DNA of 64,000 nt. Origin: an uncultured Pelagibacteraceae bacterium (lineage in GTDB: Bacteria > Pseudomonadota > Alphaproteobacteria > Pelagibacterales > Pelagibacteraceae). The notes below the pieces were generated by a model. The model searched no databases, was not told the DNA's origin, and saw only the letters and a list, made by a program, of their open reading frames with translations. Location of the stretch: assembly GCA_902526115.1 (NCBI GenBank), contig CABZJV010000001.1, positions 1 through 64,000 of the forward strand, read 5' to 3'. This document shows, in pieces, positions 25,666-34,101 of this stretch. The first letter of the stretch is position 1. The number at the start of each line of letters is the position of its first letter. Position numbers and translations under genes: made by a program.

Positions 25666-26973
25666 ATGTTAGATCTTATAATCAAAAACGGCAAGTGTTA
25701 CACTGATGGAGAATTAAAGGATGTAGATATTGCTGTAAAAGACAAAAAAATACATAAGATTGGTCAAATTTCTGAAGAAGCTATTGAAATAATTGATGCA
25801 AGCGACCATACGGTGTTACCAGGATGCATAGACACTCAAACTCATTTTAGAGAACCTGGTTCAACAGATACTGAGGATCTTCATTCAGGAAGTAGAGCGG
25901 CTATTGCTGGAGGTATTACTAGTGTTTTTGAAATGCCTAATACCAACCCTCCAACTTCTAATAAGAAAGAGTTTCAAAGAAAATTAGATCTCGCTAAAAA
26001 CAGAATGTATTGTAATTATGCATTCTATTTTGGGGCAACAGCTGATAACGCTGATGATTTGGCAAGTTTAAAAGATTTAGAAGGCTGTTGTGGAATTAAA
26101 CTTTTTGCAGGATCCTCAACTGGAAATCTATTAGTTGCTGAAGAAGATGATATTGATAAGGTTTTTCAAAACAGTTCAAAAGTTGTAGCAGTTCATTCTG
26201 AGGATGAAGCAATATTAAAAATCAACAAAAAACTAATTAAACAAGGAGATGTTCATTCTCATCCAGTTTGGAGAAGTGCTGAGTGTGCGATTTCTTCTAC
26301 AAGAAGAATTGTTAGGATTGCTGAAAAATATAATAAAAAAGCTCACGTGCTCCATATAACAACAAAAGAAGAAATTGACTTTTTATCACAACATAAGGGC
26401 AATATTACCTTTGAGATTACTCCTCAGCATTTAACAATTTATGCTCCAAATTGTTATGACAAACTTGGAACATATGCTCAAATGAATCCACCTATTAGAG
26501 ATAAATCACATTATGATAGATTATGGTATGCAGTAAGAAATAATTTTAATGACACAATTGGATCTGATCACGCCCCACATTTAAAAGTAAATAAAGATAA
26601 AGATTATCCAAATTCACCTTCAGGTATGCCGGGCGTTCAAACTTTAATGCCAGTAATGTTAAACCATATAAATGATGGTAAGTTATCCCTAACACAATTA
26701 ATTAATCTTGTTTGTGAAAATCCTGTTAAAATTTTTGGCATCCAAAACAAAGGTTTCATTAAGGAAGGTTATGATGCTGATTTTACAATAGTAGACATGA
26801 ATAAAATTGTTGAGATTAAAAATGAAAATATTGAGAGCAAATGTGCATGGTCTCCTTTTAATGGATATAAATTTAAAGGAACACCCACCCACACAATTAT
26901 TGCTGGGAAAATTAAGATGCAGAATGGCAAAATATTAGGAGATCCTGATGGTACTCCATTGATATTTAGTTGA
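25666..26973 (+). CDS. pyrC: Dihydroorotase-like amidohydrolase
   Basis: This amidohydrolase of the type I dihydroorotase group, about 435 residues, would close carbamoyl-aspartate to dihydroorotate in pyrimidine synthesis. Features are the N-terminal composite-domain strand (LIIKNGKCYTDGE), THFREPG, MPNTNPPT, GIKLFAGSSTGN (where the metal-bridging Lys is expected), AVHSEDE, HVLHITT and IGSDHAPH. The first metal motif reads DTQTHFREPG, whereas classical enzymes have DxHxH: the first histidine is glutamine. From memory, a group of alphaproteobacterial homologues shares this DTQxHFREPG form, so it is probably a family trait. Its substrate is less certain for that reason. Confidence 0.85.
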   Translation: MLDLIIKNGKCYTDGELKDVDIAVKDKKIHKIGQISEEAIEIIDASDHTVLPGCIDTQTHFREPGSTDTEDLHSGSRAAIAGGITSVFEMPNTNPPTSNKKEFQRKLDLAKNRMYCNYAFYFGATADNADDLASLKDLEGCCGIKLFAGSSTGNLLVAEEDDIDKVFQNSSKVVAVHSEDEAILKINKKLIKQGDVHSHPVWRSAECAISSTRRIVRIAEKYNKKAHVLHITTKEEIDFLSQHKGNITFEITPQHLTIYAPNCYDKLGTYAQMNPPIRDKSHYDRLWYAVRNNFNDTIGSDHAPHLKVNKDKDYPNSPSGMPGVQTLMPVMLNHINDGKLSLTQLINLVCENPVKIFGIQNKGFIKEGYDADFTIVDMNKIVEIKNENIESKCAWSPFNGYKFKGTPTHTIIAGKIKMQNGKILGDPDGTPLIFS

Positions 26974-26975
26974 TT

Positions 26976-28874
26976 TTAAACATTCAGAATTTTGTGCTTA
27001 ATCAAATCTTCTTTTATTTCATTTAATATTAAAGGATCGTCTATAGTCGGTGGAACTTTATATTCAACATTATCTGCGATTTTCCTTATAGTACCTCTCA
27101 AAATTTTTCCAGATCTTGTTTTGGGTAATCTTTTAATTACTATTACTATCTTAAATGCAGCAACTGGACCGATCTGATCTCTGACCATCTGCACACATTC
27201 TTTTGAAATAATATCATTTTCTTTATTCACTCCAGATTTTAAAACAACTAATCCAATTGGTAATTGACCTTTTAATTTATCTGCTATACCTAGCACAGCA
27301 CATTCAGCAACAGATTGATGTTCAGATAAAACTTCTTCTATAGCTCCAGTAGATAACCTATGCCCCGCAACATTTATAATGTCATCAGTTCTAGACATAA
27401 TCCAAATGTAACCGTCATCATCGATATGACCTGCGTCATACGTTTGATAATAACCTTCATAATTAGACATATAATTTTCTTTATATCTTTGATCTGCATT
27501 CCATAAAGTTGGAAATGTTCCCGGAGGCAGCGGAAGCTTAACAACAATATCACCCATCTCATTTGGTTTTGCCAAAGATTGATCTGGTTTAATTATTTTT
27601 ACATCATAACCGGGTACAGCTTTACATGCTGAACCATATTTTGTTTCCATCATTTCAATTCCAGTACAATTAGAACTGATTGCCCAGCTAGTTTCTGTTT
27701 GCCACCAATGATCTATTACTGGTACATTAAGTAAATTTTCTGCCCACTTAATAGTATCTGGATCAGCTCTTTCACCTGCAAGAAATAAACTCTCGAAACT
27801 ACTTAGATCATACTTAGAAAAAAATTTTCCATCTGGATCTTCTTTTTTAATAGCTCTAAAAGCAGTAGGAGCAGTAAACAAAGATTTAACTTTATAATCT
27901 GAAATAATTTTCCAAAACGCTCCTGCATCTGGAGTTCCTACAGGCTTACCCTCAAAAAGAATTGTCGTACATCCTTTGAATAAAGGAGCGTAAACTATAT
28001 AAGAGTGACCAACTATCCAACCTATGTCACTTGCAGACCACCAAACATCACTTGGCTCAATGTTATAAATATTTTTCATGGTCCATTTAAGCGCAACAAT
28101 ATGACCACCAATGTCTCTTACAATACCTTTAGGGGTTCCTGTTGTTCCAGATGTATATAAAATATAGGCAAAATCGTTTGAGTTCATTTCCACACAATCT
28201 GTAGCTTGAGCACCCTGAAGGACTTCGTCCCAACTAACCTCAACAAGAGGGTTTAATTTTACTTCATGACCAGGTCTTTGAAATAAAATCATTTTTTCAA
28301 TTTTATGATTGGCTATTTTTATAGCTTCATCAACTAAGGGTTTGTACTCAACTGTTCTTCCAGGCTCAAAGCCACATGAAGCAGTCACTAATAATTTTGC
28401 TTTACTATCATCAATTCTGCTTGCAAGCTCATTAGATGCAAATCCACCAAAAACAACTGAATGAATTGCACCTATTCTTGCACATCCCAACATTGCAATT
28501 ACTGCTTCAGGGATCATCGGCATGTAAATAATTACTCGATCGCCTTTATTGACTCCTTGGTCTTTTAATGCTCCTGCAAATTTTGACACCTTTAATCTAA
28601 GTTCTTCATAGGTAAAACTACTTTTGTTACCTGTAATTGGACTATCATAGATAAGAGCAGTATTGCCACCTCTTCCTTGATCAATATGAATGTCTAAAGC
28701 ATTGTAACATGTGTTCGTTACACCATCTTCAAACCATTTATAGAAAGGAGGATTAGATTTATTTAAAATTTTTGTTGGTTTTTTAAACCAAAAGACGTCT
28801 TCAGCTGCATCTTGCCAAAATTTTTCTGGATTTTTTATTGAATGATCATAAATTTTGCTAAATTTATCTGACAT
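26976..28874 (-). CDS. prpE: Propionyl-CoA synthetase (PrpE-type acyl-CoA synthetase)
   Basis: This 632-residue AMP-forming acyl-CoA synthetase has ATP motif YTSGTTGTPKG, the WWQTETSWAI acyl-adenylate region, SRTDDIINVAGHRLSTGAIEE (hinge) and the C-terminal acetylatable lysine site TRSGKILRG. The N-terminal YNALDIHIDQGRG and the RLSTGAIEE hinge fit propionate-CoA ligase better than acetyl-CoA synthetase, which usually has SGHRLGTAE. It would activate propionate, and possibly acetate, for central metabolism. It is convergent with pyrC (2 bases apart) and divergent from the proteorhodopsin gene. Confidence 0.9.
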   Translation of the reverse strand: MSDKFSKIYDHSIKNPEKFWQDAAEDVFWFKKPTKILNKSNPPFYKWFEDGVTNTCYNALDIHIDQGRGGNTALIYDSPITGNKSSFTYEELRLKVSKFAGALKDQGVNKGDRVIIYMPMIPEAVIAMLGCARIGAIHSVVFGGFASNELASRIDDSKAKLLVTASCGFEPGRTVEYKPLVDEAIKIANHKIEKMILFQRPGHEVKLNPLVEVSWDEVLQGAQATDCVEMNSNDFAYILYTSGTTGTPKGIVRDIGGHIVALKWTMKNIYNIEPSDVWWSASDIGWIVGHSYIVYAPLFKGCTTILFEGKPVGTPDAGAFWKIISDYKVKSLFTAPTAFRAIKKEDPDGKFFSKYDLSSFESLFLAGERADPDTIKWAENLLNVPVIDHWWQTETSWAISSNCTGIEMMETKYGSACKAVPGYDVKIIKPDQSLAKPNEMGDIVVKLPLPPGTFPTLWNADQRYKENYMSNYEGYYQTYDAGHIDDDGYIWIMSRTDDIINVAGHRLSTGAIEEVLSEHQSVAECAVLGIADKLKGQLPIGLVVLKSGVNKENDIISKECVQMVRDQIGPVAAFKIVIVIKRLPKTRSGKILRGTIRKIADNVEYKVPPTIDDPLILNEIKEDLIKHKILNV

Positions 28875-29018
28875 ATTTATTTGATTCGATTTTAGTAATT
28901 TATTTGGTTTTTAACTTATAAATTGTATTTAATTTTAAAAATTAAGTAAAATCAATGTTAATTAGTGACAATTTGCTCTTCATTAAACCAATTTTATTTG
29001 CTATTTAACGTGAACTTT

Positions 29019-29039
29019 GACTTAGAGGAAACTTAAGTC
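29019..29039 (+). promoter_or_regulatory. Inverted repeat in the proteorhodopsin leader
   Basis: GACTTA (29019-29024) and TAAGTC (29034-29039) are perfect inverted repeats separated by 9 bases, lying 52-72 bases upstream of the proteorhodopsin start. It could be an operator or an RNA hairpin; the sequence does not tell which. A chance occurrence in such A+T-rich DNA cannot be excluded. The 216-base spacer on both sides is otherwise without a gene. Confidence 0.35.
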
Positions 29040-29075
29040 TGGTTTATATAAACTAAATAATAAAAACTAACTAAA

Positions 29076-29084
29076 GAGAGGGAG
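29076..29084 (+). promoter_or_regulatory. Strong ribosome binding site of proteorhodopsin
   Basis: A purine-rich GAGAGGGAG sits 6 bases before the proteorhodopsin ATG. It is one of the best Shine-Dalgarno-like sequences in the window, where most starts have none, which fits high expression of this gene. Confidence 0.7.
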
Positions 29085-29090
29085 TTTTTT

Positions 29091-29864
29091 ATGAATAAAC
29101 TAAAATTGTTTGCTTTAGCAGCTATGGGCCTGATAGGTTTTTCAGGAATAGCTATTGCAGCAGACGCAACGATGTTGATGCAAGATGATTTCGTAGGAAT
29201 TTCATTTTGGATCATCTCTATGGGAATGTTAGCAGCCACTGCTTTCTTTTTCTTAGAAGTTGGTAACGTAGCAGCAGCCTGGAGAACTTCAGTTATTGTT
29301 GCTGGGCTAGTAACTGGTATTGCATTCATACACTACATGTACATGAGAGAAGTATGGGTTGCTACTGGAGACTCACCAACTGTTTATAGATATATTGACT
29401 GGTTAATCACTGTACCATTACAGATGGTAGAATTTTATTTAATTCTAGCAGCTATTGGTAAAGCGAACTCTGGAATGTTCTGGAGATTGTTACTTGGTTC
29501 ATTAGTAATGTTAATCGGTGGATACTTAGGTGAAGCTGGATACATCAACGCTACTTTAGGCTTTATAGTCGGAATGGCAGGTTGGGTATACATTCTTTAT
29601 GAAGTATTCTCAGGTGAAGCTGGTAAAGCTGCAGCGAAAAGTGGAAGCAAGGCTCTTGTAACTGCTTTTGGTGCAATGAGAATGATTGTTACAGTAGGTT
29701 GGGCTATTTACCCATTGGGTTACATATTTGGTTACCTAACAGGTGGTGTAGACGCTGACTCACTTAACGTTGTTTACAACCTAGCAGACTTTATTAATAA
29801 GATTGCATTTGGTCTAGTAATTTGGGCTGCTGCAACTACTTCAGCTGGAAAAAGAGCTAAGTAA
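29091..29864 (+). CDS. Proteorhodopsin, blue-absorbing type
   Basis: This retinal-bound, light-driven proton pump of the inner membrane has 257 residues: a cleavable signal peptide (about residues 1-23, ending AIA) and seven membrane helices. Key residues, with GPR numbering six lower: His81 (H75), Asp103 (Schiff-base counterion D97, in YRYIDWL), Glu114 (proton donor E108), Asp233 (D227) and the retinal lysine Lys237 (K231, in DFINKIAFG). Gln111 occupies the spectral tuning position 105; glutamine there gives blue-absorbing pumps in characterised proteorhodopsins. It has its own strong ribosome site and downstream terminator. No carotenoid or retinal synthesis gene is adjacent, so retinal must come from elsewhere. 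Confidence 0.98.
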   Translation: MNKLKLFALAAMGLIGFSGIAIAADATMLMQDDFVGISFWIISMGMLAATAFFFLEVGNVAAAWRTSVIVAGLVTGIAFIHYMYMREVWVATGDSPTVYRYIDWLITVPLQMVEFYLILAAIGKANSGMFWRLLLGSLVMLIGGYLGEAGYINATLGFIVGMAGWVYILYEVFSGEAGKAAAKSGSKALVTAFGAMRMIVTVGWAIYPLGYIFGYLTGGVDADSLNVVYNLADFINKIAFGLVIWAAATTSAGKRAK

Positions 29865-29885
29865 TCTTAATTAAAAGTTTAAATT

Positions 29886-29919
29886 AGGGCAGGTATAATT
29901 TTATATCTGCCCTTTTTTT
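29886..29919 (+). terminator. Rho-independent terminator after proteorhodopsin
   Basis: A G+C-containing hairpin with AGGGCAG pairing with CTGCCCT, extended inward by GTATA/TATAT-type pairs around a short loop, is followed by a run of seven T. It lies 22 bases after the proteorhodopsin stop. It separates this gene from the ferredoxin operon, so proteorhodopsin is probably monocistronic. Confidence 0.9.
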
Positions 29920-30015
29920 GTTTAAAAAGTACAAATACACCTCTTAAATGTCTAAAATAGATTTTGTATAATTTTACTCACTTGCTGTATTTAGAGAACA
30001 CCCTATATATAAAAT

Positions 30016-30336
30016 ATGCCGAAAATTACATATATTTCTCACGACAAGAAAACAAATACGGTCGAAGTTCAAAATGGATTGACAGTTATGGAAGGTGCAA
30101 TCCAAAATGATATTCCAGACATAGATGCAGACTGTGGTGGTGGAATGTCTTGTGCAACTTGCCATGTGTATGTTCATGAAAATTGGTTAGATAAACTTCC
30201 ACAAAAAGAAGATGGAGAAGAAGATATGTTGGATATGGCATTTGAGCCCAAAAAAAATAGTAGGTTAAGTTGTCAAATTATAGTTTCGGATGAATTAGAT
30301 GGTTTGATAGTTAACACACCATCAAAGCAAGGTTAA
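30016..30336 (+). CDS. [2Fe-2S] ferredoxin, adrenodoxin type
   Basis: This is a 106-residue electron carrier. The cluster ligands are visible as C-x5-C-x2-C in [14 protein letters not shown] and a fourth cysteine in RLSCQI. The ISC/adrenodoxin-like features ([11 protein letters not shown] near the N-terminus, [11 protein letters not shown] in the middle, VNTPSKQ at the end) distinguish it from plant-type ferredoxins. The next gene, a ferredoxin-NADP reductase, starts at the base after its stop and is the likely electron donor. What the pair reduces is unknown. Confidence 0.93.
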   Translation: MPKITYISHDKKTNTVEVQNGLTVMEGAIQNDIPDIDADCGGGMSCATCHVYVHENWLDKLPQKEDGEEDMLDMAFEPKKNSRLSCQIIVSDELDGLIVNTPSKQG

Positions 30337-31353
30337 ATGATTAAAACAGATGTATTAATTATTGGAGCTGGACCAACAGGATTATTTTGTGCTCATCAAC
30401 TTGGTATCATTGGATTAAGTTGTGAAATTGTTGATAACTTAGATAAGGTAGGAGGACAATGTATCGAACTTTATCCTGATAAACCAATTTATGATATCCC
30501 AGCAATACCAGAATGCACTGGAGAAGAATTAACAGACAATCTTATAAAACAAATCAAACCATTTAATGTAGATTTTCATTTAAATGAACGTGTAGAAGAA
30601 ATTAAAAAAAAAGACAATCGTTGGTACGTTAAAACTAATAAAAACAAAGATTTTGATGTTGCAAGTATTGTTATTGCAGGTGGCGTTGGATCATTTGAAC
30701 CAAGAAAATTTCCTTTAAAAGATTGCGAAAGATTTGAGGGAAAATCTTTATTTTACTCAATTAAAGATAAAACTATTTTTAAAGATAAAACAATTTCTAT
30801 ATTTGGGGGAGGAGATTCAGCTTTAGACTGGGCTATAGAGCTTTCAGAAACTTCAAATGTAAACCTAATTCATAGAAGAGAAGGATTTAGTGCAGCTGAG
30901 TCGAGTGTTCAAAAAGTTAAGGAACTAAACAAAAAAGGAAATATAAAATTATTTACTGAATACCAGATAGACAAAATTATTGGAGATAAAGAAATTGAAT
31001 TAGTTAAAATTAAACATGATAACGGAGAGATCAAAGAAATTAAATCTGATTATGTTTTGGGCTTTTTTGGTTTAATCATGCAACTTGGTCCTATTTTAGA
31101 ATGGGGATTAAATATTGATAAAAAAAGGGTAGAGGTAAATACAGAAAATTTTGAAACCAATATAAATGGCATATTTGCAATTGGTGATATTTGTTCTTAC
31201 CCAGGTAAATTAAAATTGATACTCTCAGGTTTCCACGAAGGAGCTTTAGCTGCAAGAGGATGTTTTAAATACGCAAAACCAGATGAAAAGTTAAGATTTG
31301 AGTTTACAACCACTTCAAAAGCTGCTCAAGAAAGACTTGGAATTAAAAAATGA
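30337..31353 (+). CDS. Ferredoxin--NADP+ reductase, thioredoxin-reductase-like
   Basis: This 338-residue FAD/NADPH flavoprotein has FAD loop IGAGPTGLFCAHQLG, then GGQCIELYPDKPIYDIP, NADPH loop FGGGDSALDW, HRREGFSA, and the second FAD motif IFAIGDICSYPGK near the C-terminus. The thioredoxin reductase active-site CxxC is missing, which fits the type II (TrxR-like) ferredoxin-NADP reductases. It is directly downstream of the ferredoxin and overlaps the GST gene by 4 bases (ATGA), forming a three-gene redox operon. Confidence 0.9.
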   Translation: MIKTDVLIIGAGPTGLFCAHQLGIIGLSCEIVDNLDKVGGQCIELYPDKPIYDIPAIPECTGEELTDNLIKQIKPFNVDFHLNERVEEIKKKDNRWYVKTNKNKDFDVASIVIAGGVGSFEPRKFPLKDCERFEGKSLFYSIKDKTIFKDKTISIFGGGDSALDWAIELSETSNVNLIHRREGFSAAESSVQKVKELNKKGNIKLFTEYQIDKIIGDKEIELVKIKHDNGEIKEIKSDYVLGFFGLIMQLGPILEWGLNIDKKRVEVNTENFETNINGIFAIGDICSYPGKLKLILSGFHEGALAARGCFKYAKPDEKLRFEFTTTSKAAQERLGIKK

Positions 31354-31979
31354 TTGAACTTTTTTCTTCCGATACTCCAAACGGAAAAAAAATAAGTATC
31401 ATGTTGGAGGAAATAGGATTTGATTATAAAGTTACAAAATTAGATTTATCTAAAGGTGACCAATTTAAACCTGAATTTAAGAAGATAAGTCCTTTTTCAA
31501 AGATACCCGCAATAGTTGATCACCCTAATAATAATCAAGCTGTTTTTGAGTCTGGCGCAATCTTAATTTATTTAGCAGAAAGAAGCGGTAAGTTTTATGA
31601 AAAAGATAATAAACTGAATATTGATCAATGGCTTATGGCTCAAATGGGATCTGTAGGACCTTTCATAGGTCAATATCATTTTTTTTATAAATTCAACAAA
31701 GGCCTAAGTGAAATTGGTGAAAAAAGATATTTTGAAATGACTAAAACTATTTACGGTGTTCTAAACGATCATTTGTCCAAAAATAAATACTTAGCAGGTC
31801 CAAATTATTCAATAGCTGATATTGCGACTTGGCCGTGGATAGCAAGACATGAGTGGCATGATATTGGTCTTAAAAATTATCAAAGTTTATCAAAATGGTA
31901 TTCTGAAATTTCTGACCGTGAGGCTGTTATTAAAGGGTATGCTTTTATGGATGAAAGCGCAGTAATACCTAAACCTTAA
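31350..31979 (+). CDS. Glutathione S-transferase family protein
   Basis: The 209-residue protein starts with a thioredoxin-like domain in which SSDTPNGKKISIMLEEIG fits nu-class / YfcG-like transferases and FSKIPAIVD carries the cis-proline. The ESGAILIYLAERSG segment is the glutathione gamma-glutamyl site. An all-helical C-terminal domain (YLAGPNYSIADIATWPWI) follows. Enzymes of this type often show disulfide reductase activity, which would suit its neighbours, but the substrate is not known. Confidence 0.88.
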   Translation: MIELFSSDTPNGKKISIMLEEIGFDYKVTKLDLSKGDQFKPEFKKISPFSKIPAIVDHPNNNQAVFESGAILIYLAERSGKFYEKDNKLNIDQWLMAQMGSVGPFIGQYHFFYKFNKGLSEIGEKRYFEMTKTIYGVLNDHLSKNKYLAGPNYSIADIATWPWIARHEWHDIGLKNYQSLSKWYSEISDREAVIKGYAFMDESAVIPKP

Positions 31980-31982
31980 ATT

Positions 31983-32078
31983 TTAACTTATTAATCTATA
32001 AAAAGAGCTTAGTATTCCGTTTCCAGATAATTCTATAGCAAGAACTATAATGATTATGAGAATTATTTTTTTATTCAT
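31983..32078 (-). CDS. Possible 31-residue membrane peptide
   Basis: In the 215-base spacer between the GST gene and dksA, the minus strand holds an ATG frame with a lysine pair, a hydrophobic run of isoleucine, leucine and valine, then LSGNGILSSFYRLIS. It could be a small membrane peptide, or chance in A+T-rich DNA. No ribosome site is evident. Confidence 0.25.
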   Translation of the reverse strand: MNKKIILIIIIVLAIELSGNGILSSFYRLIS

Positions 32079-32148
32079 TTAAGAAATAAGTAGAGTAATA
32101 AAATTACCCAAAAGAAAGGGTAGTAAAAATAAATATATTTTTTAGCAA

Positions 32149-32188
32149 AAAGAAATGAAATTGAATTTCTCTTTGAATTTTTTTTTTT
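32149..32188 (+). terminator. Possible terminator in the GST-dksA spacer
   Basis: An A+T-rich imperfect hairpin (AAAAAGAAAT pairing with ATTTCTCTTT, one mismatch) is followed after a few bases by eleven T. On the plus strand it could end the ferredoxin-reductase-GST transcript, though it lies about 170 bases after the GST stop. Pairing is weak. Confidence 0.3.
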
Positions 32189-32194
32189 CATTAT

Positions 32195-32698
32195 TTAGTC
32201 ATCCGCATGAACTTTTTCGTCCTTTTCATGCTTTTCTTGGGCTGCAATAGTATATTTTGCAACTGGTCTAGCCATTAATCTTTTTAATCCAATTGGTTCT
32301 GCAGTATCTAAACAATATCCATACGTGTCATCTCGTATTCTCATTAATGCTTTATCAATTTCTGAAATTAATTTTATCTGTCTATTGATAGCTTTCATTT
32401 CTACATTCTTATCCGTATAAGAACTTGCTTGATCAACAATATCTGCAGAAATGCTATTGTCATCCATACTTCCGTTATAAAGAGCCTCGTTATTGGCTCT
32501 TACTAATTCTTTTTTCCATTCATTAAGTTTAATTCTAAAAAAAACTCTATGTTTTTCACACATGTATTTTTCAGTATCTTTTGGGATATAATTTTTTGAA
32601 ATTTTGATAGGTGCTTTGGCTGCAGCTATTTTTGGTTTGCCTGCAACTTTAGTTTTTGGTTTAGTGACTTTTTTCTTTGCTTTAGCAGTCCTTGGCAT
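32195..32698 (-). CDS. dksA: DksA-family transcription regulator without zinc-finger cysteines
   Basis: DksA binds the secondary channel of RNA polymerase and acts with ppGpp. An Ala/Lys/Pro-rich N-terminus (about 35 residues) is followed by the family coiled coil, including the acidic tip region, and the RIRDDTYGYCLDTAEPIGLKRL segment. The classic C4 zinc finger is reduced: the pattern reads C-x2-T then Y-x2-A, leaving one cysteine. Alphaproteobacterial and redox-insensitive DksA paralogues show comparable losses, so it probably folds without zinc (inference). It is divergent from the glycosyltransferase operon, 77 bases away. Confidence 0.88.
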   Translation of the reverse strand: MPRTAKAKKKVTKPKTKVAGKPKIAAAKAPIKISKNYIPKDTEKYMCEKHRVFFRIKLNEWKKELVRANNEALYNGSMDDNSISADIVDQASSYTDKNVEMKAINRQIKLISEIDKALMRIRDDTYGYCLDTAEPIGLKRLMARPVAKYTIAAQEKHEKDEKVHADD

Positions 32699-32775
32699 AG
32701 ATCAATTTTGAAGGTCGGAGTATATTCAGCAAATTATGGGTGTCAAGCAAGCTGAATTGATATAAATATTTATAA

Positions 32776-34098
32776 ATGACGAATAATACCAAAAATATGA
32801 ATAATATTTTTTATATTTTTGTTACAGCTCATCTAATTTTCTGGACTTTGATCCCGTCTCTTACCAATCACAACTTGCCTTTGGACACCATTGAGGCCTT
32901 AGCCTGGGGGAGTAATTTGGATTGGGGGTTTAACAAACACCCACCTATGAGTGCATTTTTTTCTGAAGTTTTTTTTCAAATTTTTGGCTCCCAAGACTGG
33001 GCTTATTACTTGCTTAGTCAAATTTTTGTAGTTATTTCATTTTATTATGTTTTTATACTCTCTAAAGAAATCTTAAATAATAAATTATTAGGCTTAATTT
33101 CAGTTTTATTAATTGAAACTATTTATTTTTATAATTTTACTACTCCAGAATTTAACGTAAACGTTTGCCAATTACCGTTCTGGTCAATTACTACATATTA
33201 TTCATGGAGAATATATAATGGAAAAAACATTAAACTTTCTGACTGTTTATTAGTTGGCCTGTTTGCAGCTTTTGGTTTTTTATCCAAATATTTGTTTCTA
33301 TATCTTTTAATTTCTATTGATTTGCTATTTGTTTATCTAATTTTCATCAAAAAAGATCGAAAGTTTGATTTTAAATATCTGATAACCGCAGAGGTATTTT
33401 TAGTTGTTTTAGTACCTCACTTTATTTGGTTGACTAACAATGAGTTTATAACAATTACTTATGGTCTAGCTAGAACAGGCTTAGAACAATCAAGTCTAAT
33501 AAATCATATTCAATTTCCTTTAATTTTTTTAGGAAAACAAATTGGATTACTAATCCCTTTTTTTATACTAACTTGGTTGTTAGTTCAAAAATTAAAATTA
33601 AAAATCAATTTTAAAGATAAAAAATTACTTTTTTTACTATCCATTAATCTTTTACCAATTTTTTTAATGTTTTTCACTTCAGTTATAACTGGATCAAAAA
33701 TTAGAATGATGTGGATGACACCATTTTATTTATTTTTTGGTACTTTTTTTGTTTATATGCTGCAAACACAAATCAATATCAAAAAATTAAAACCCTTTTA
33801 TTTAGGTTTTATTTTCTTTTTTTTCTTATCGCCAATACTTTATTCTTATGTTTCAATTTCTCAGGATAATAAAAGAACGGATTATCCAGGAAAAGAAATT
33901 GCTCTCAAAACACAATATGCTTGGGAACAACAATTTGATTCAGAAATTAACATAGTATTAGGAAACGAGTGGAACGCTGGCAACTTATCCTATCATCTTA
34001 AATCAAGACCTGTTTGGGAAGGAATTGTGCAAAGAAAAAAACTAGATCAATTGAAAGATTATATGTGTCTTGATAAAATTTGTGTAGGGTCAAGATAG
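32776..34098 (+). CDS. GT39/ArnT-like membrane glycosyltransferase
   Basis: The 440-residue polytopic protein has about ten membrane segments. The first extracytoplasmic loop holds an acidic site (LPLDTIEALAWG, then WGFNKHPPMSAF), the arrangement seen in PMT_2 / ArnT-type transferases that move a sugar from polyprenyl phosphate to an acceptor on the outer face of the inner membrane. The immediate neighbour is a polyprenyl-phosphate-sugar-synthase-like GT2 that could supply its donor. The acceptor is unknown. Confidence 0.75.
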   Translation: MTNNTKNMNNIFYIFVTAHLIFWTLIPSLTNHNLPLDTIEALAWGSNLDWGFNKHPPMSAFFSEVFFQIFGSQDWAYYLLSQIFVVISFYYVFILSKEILNNKLLGLISVLLIETIYFYNFTTPEFNVNVCQLPFWSITTYYSWRIYNGKNIKLSDCLLVGLFAAFGFLSKYLFLYLLISIDLLFVYLIFIKKDRKFDFKYLITAEVFLVVLVPHFIWLTNNEFITITYGLARTGLEQSSLINHIQFPLIFLGKQIGLLIPFFILTWLLVQKLKLKINFKDKKLLFLLSINLLPIFLMFFTSVITGSKIRMMWMTPFYLFFGTFFVYMLQTQINIKKLKPFYLGFIFFFFLSPILYSYVSISQDNKRTDYPGKEIALKTQYAWEQQFDSEINIVLGNEWNAGNLSYHLKSRPVWEGIVQRKKLDQLKDYMCLDKICVGSR

Positions 34099-34101
34099 AT
34101 T

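Noticed and set aside
32103-32123. Hairpin TACCC/GGGTA between the 31-residue frame and dksA
   Set aside because: Short stem, no T run in the right place on either strand; no function assignable.
33226-33474. Possible horizontal transfer of the exported-enzyme region 32.8-40.2 kb
   Set aside because: No mobile element, tRNA insertion or obvious base-composition change flanks it; the genes look as A+T-rich as their neighbours.
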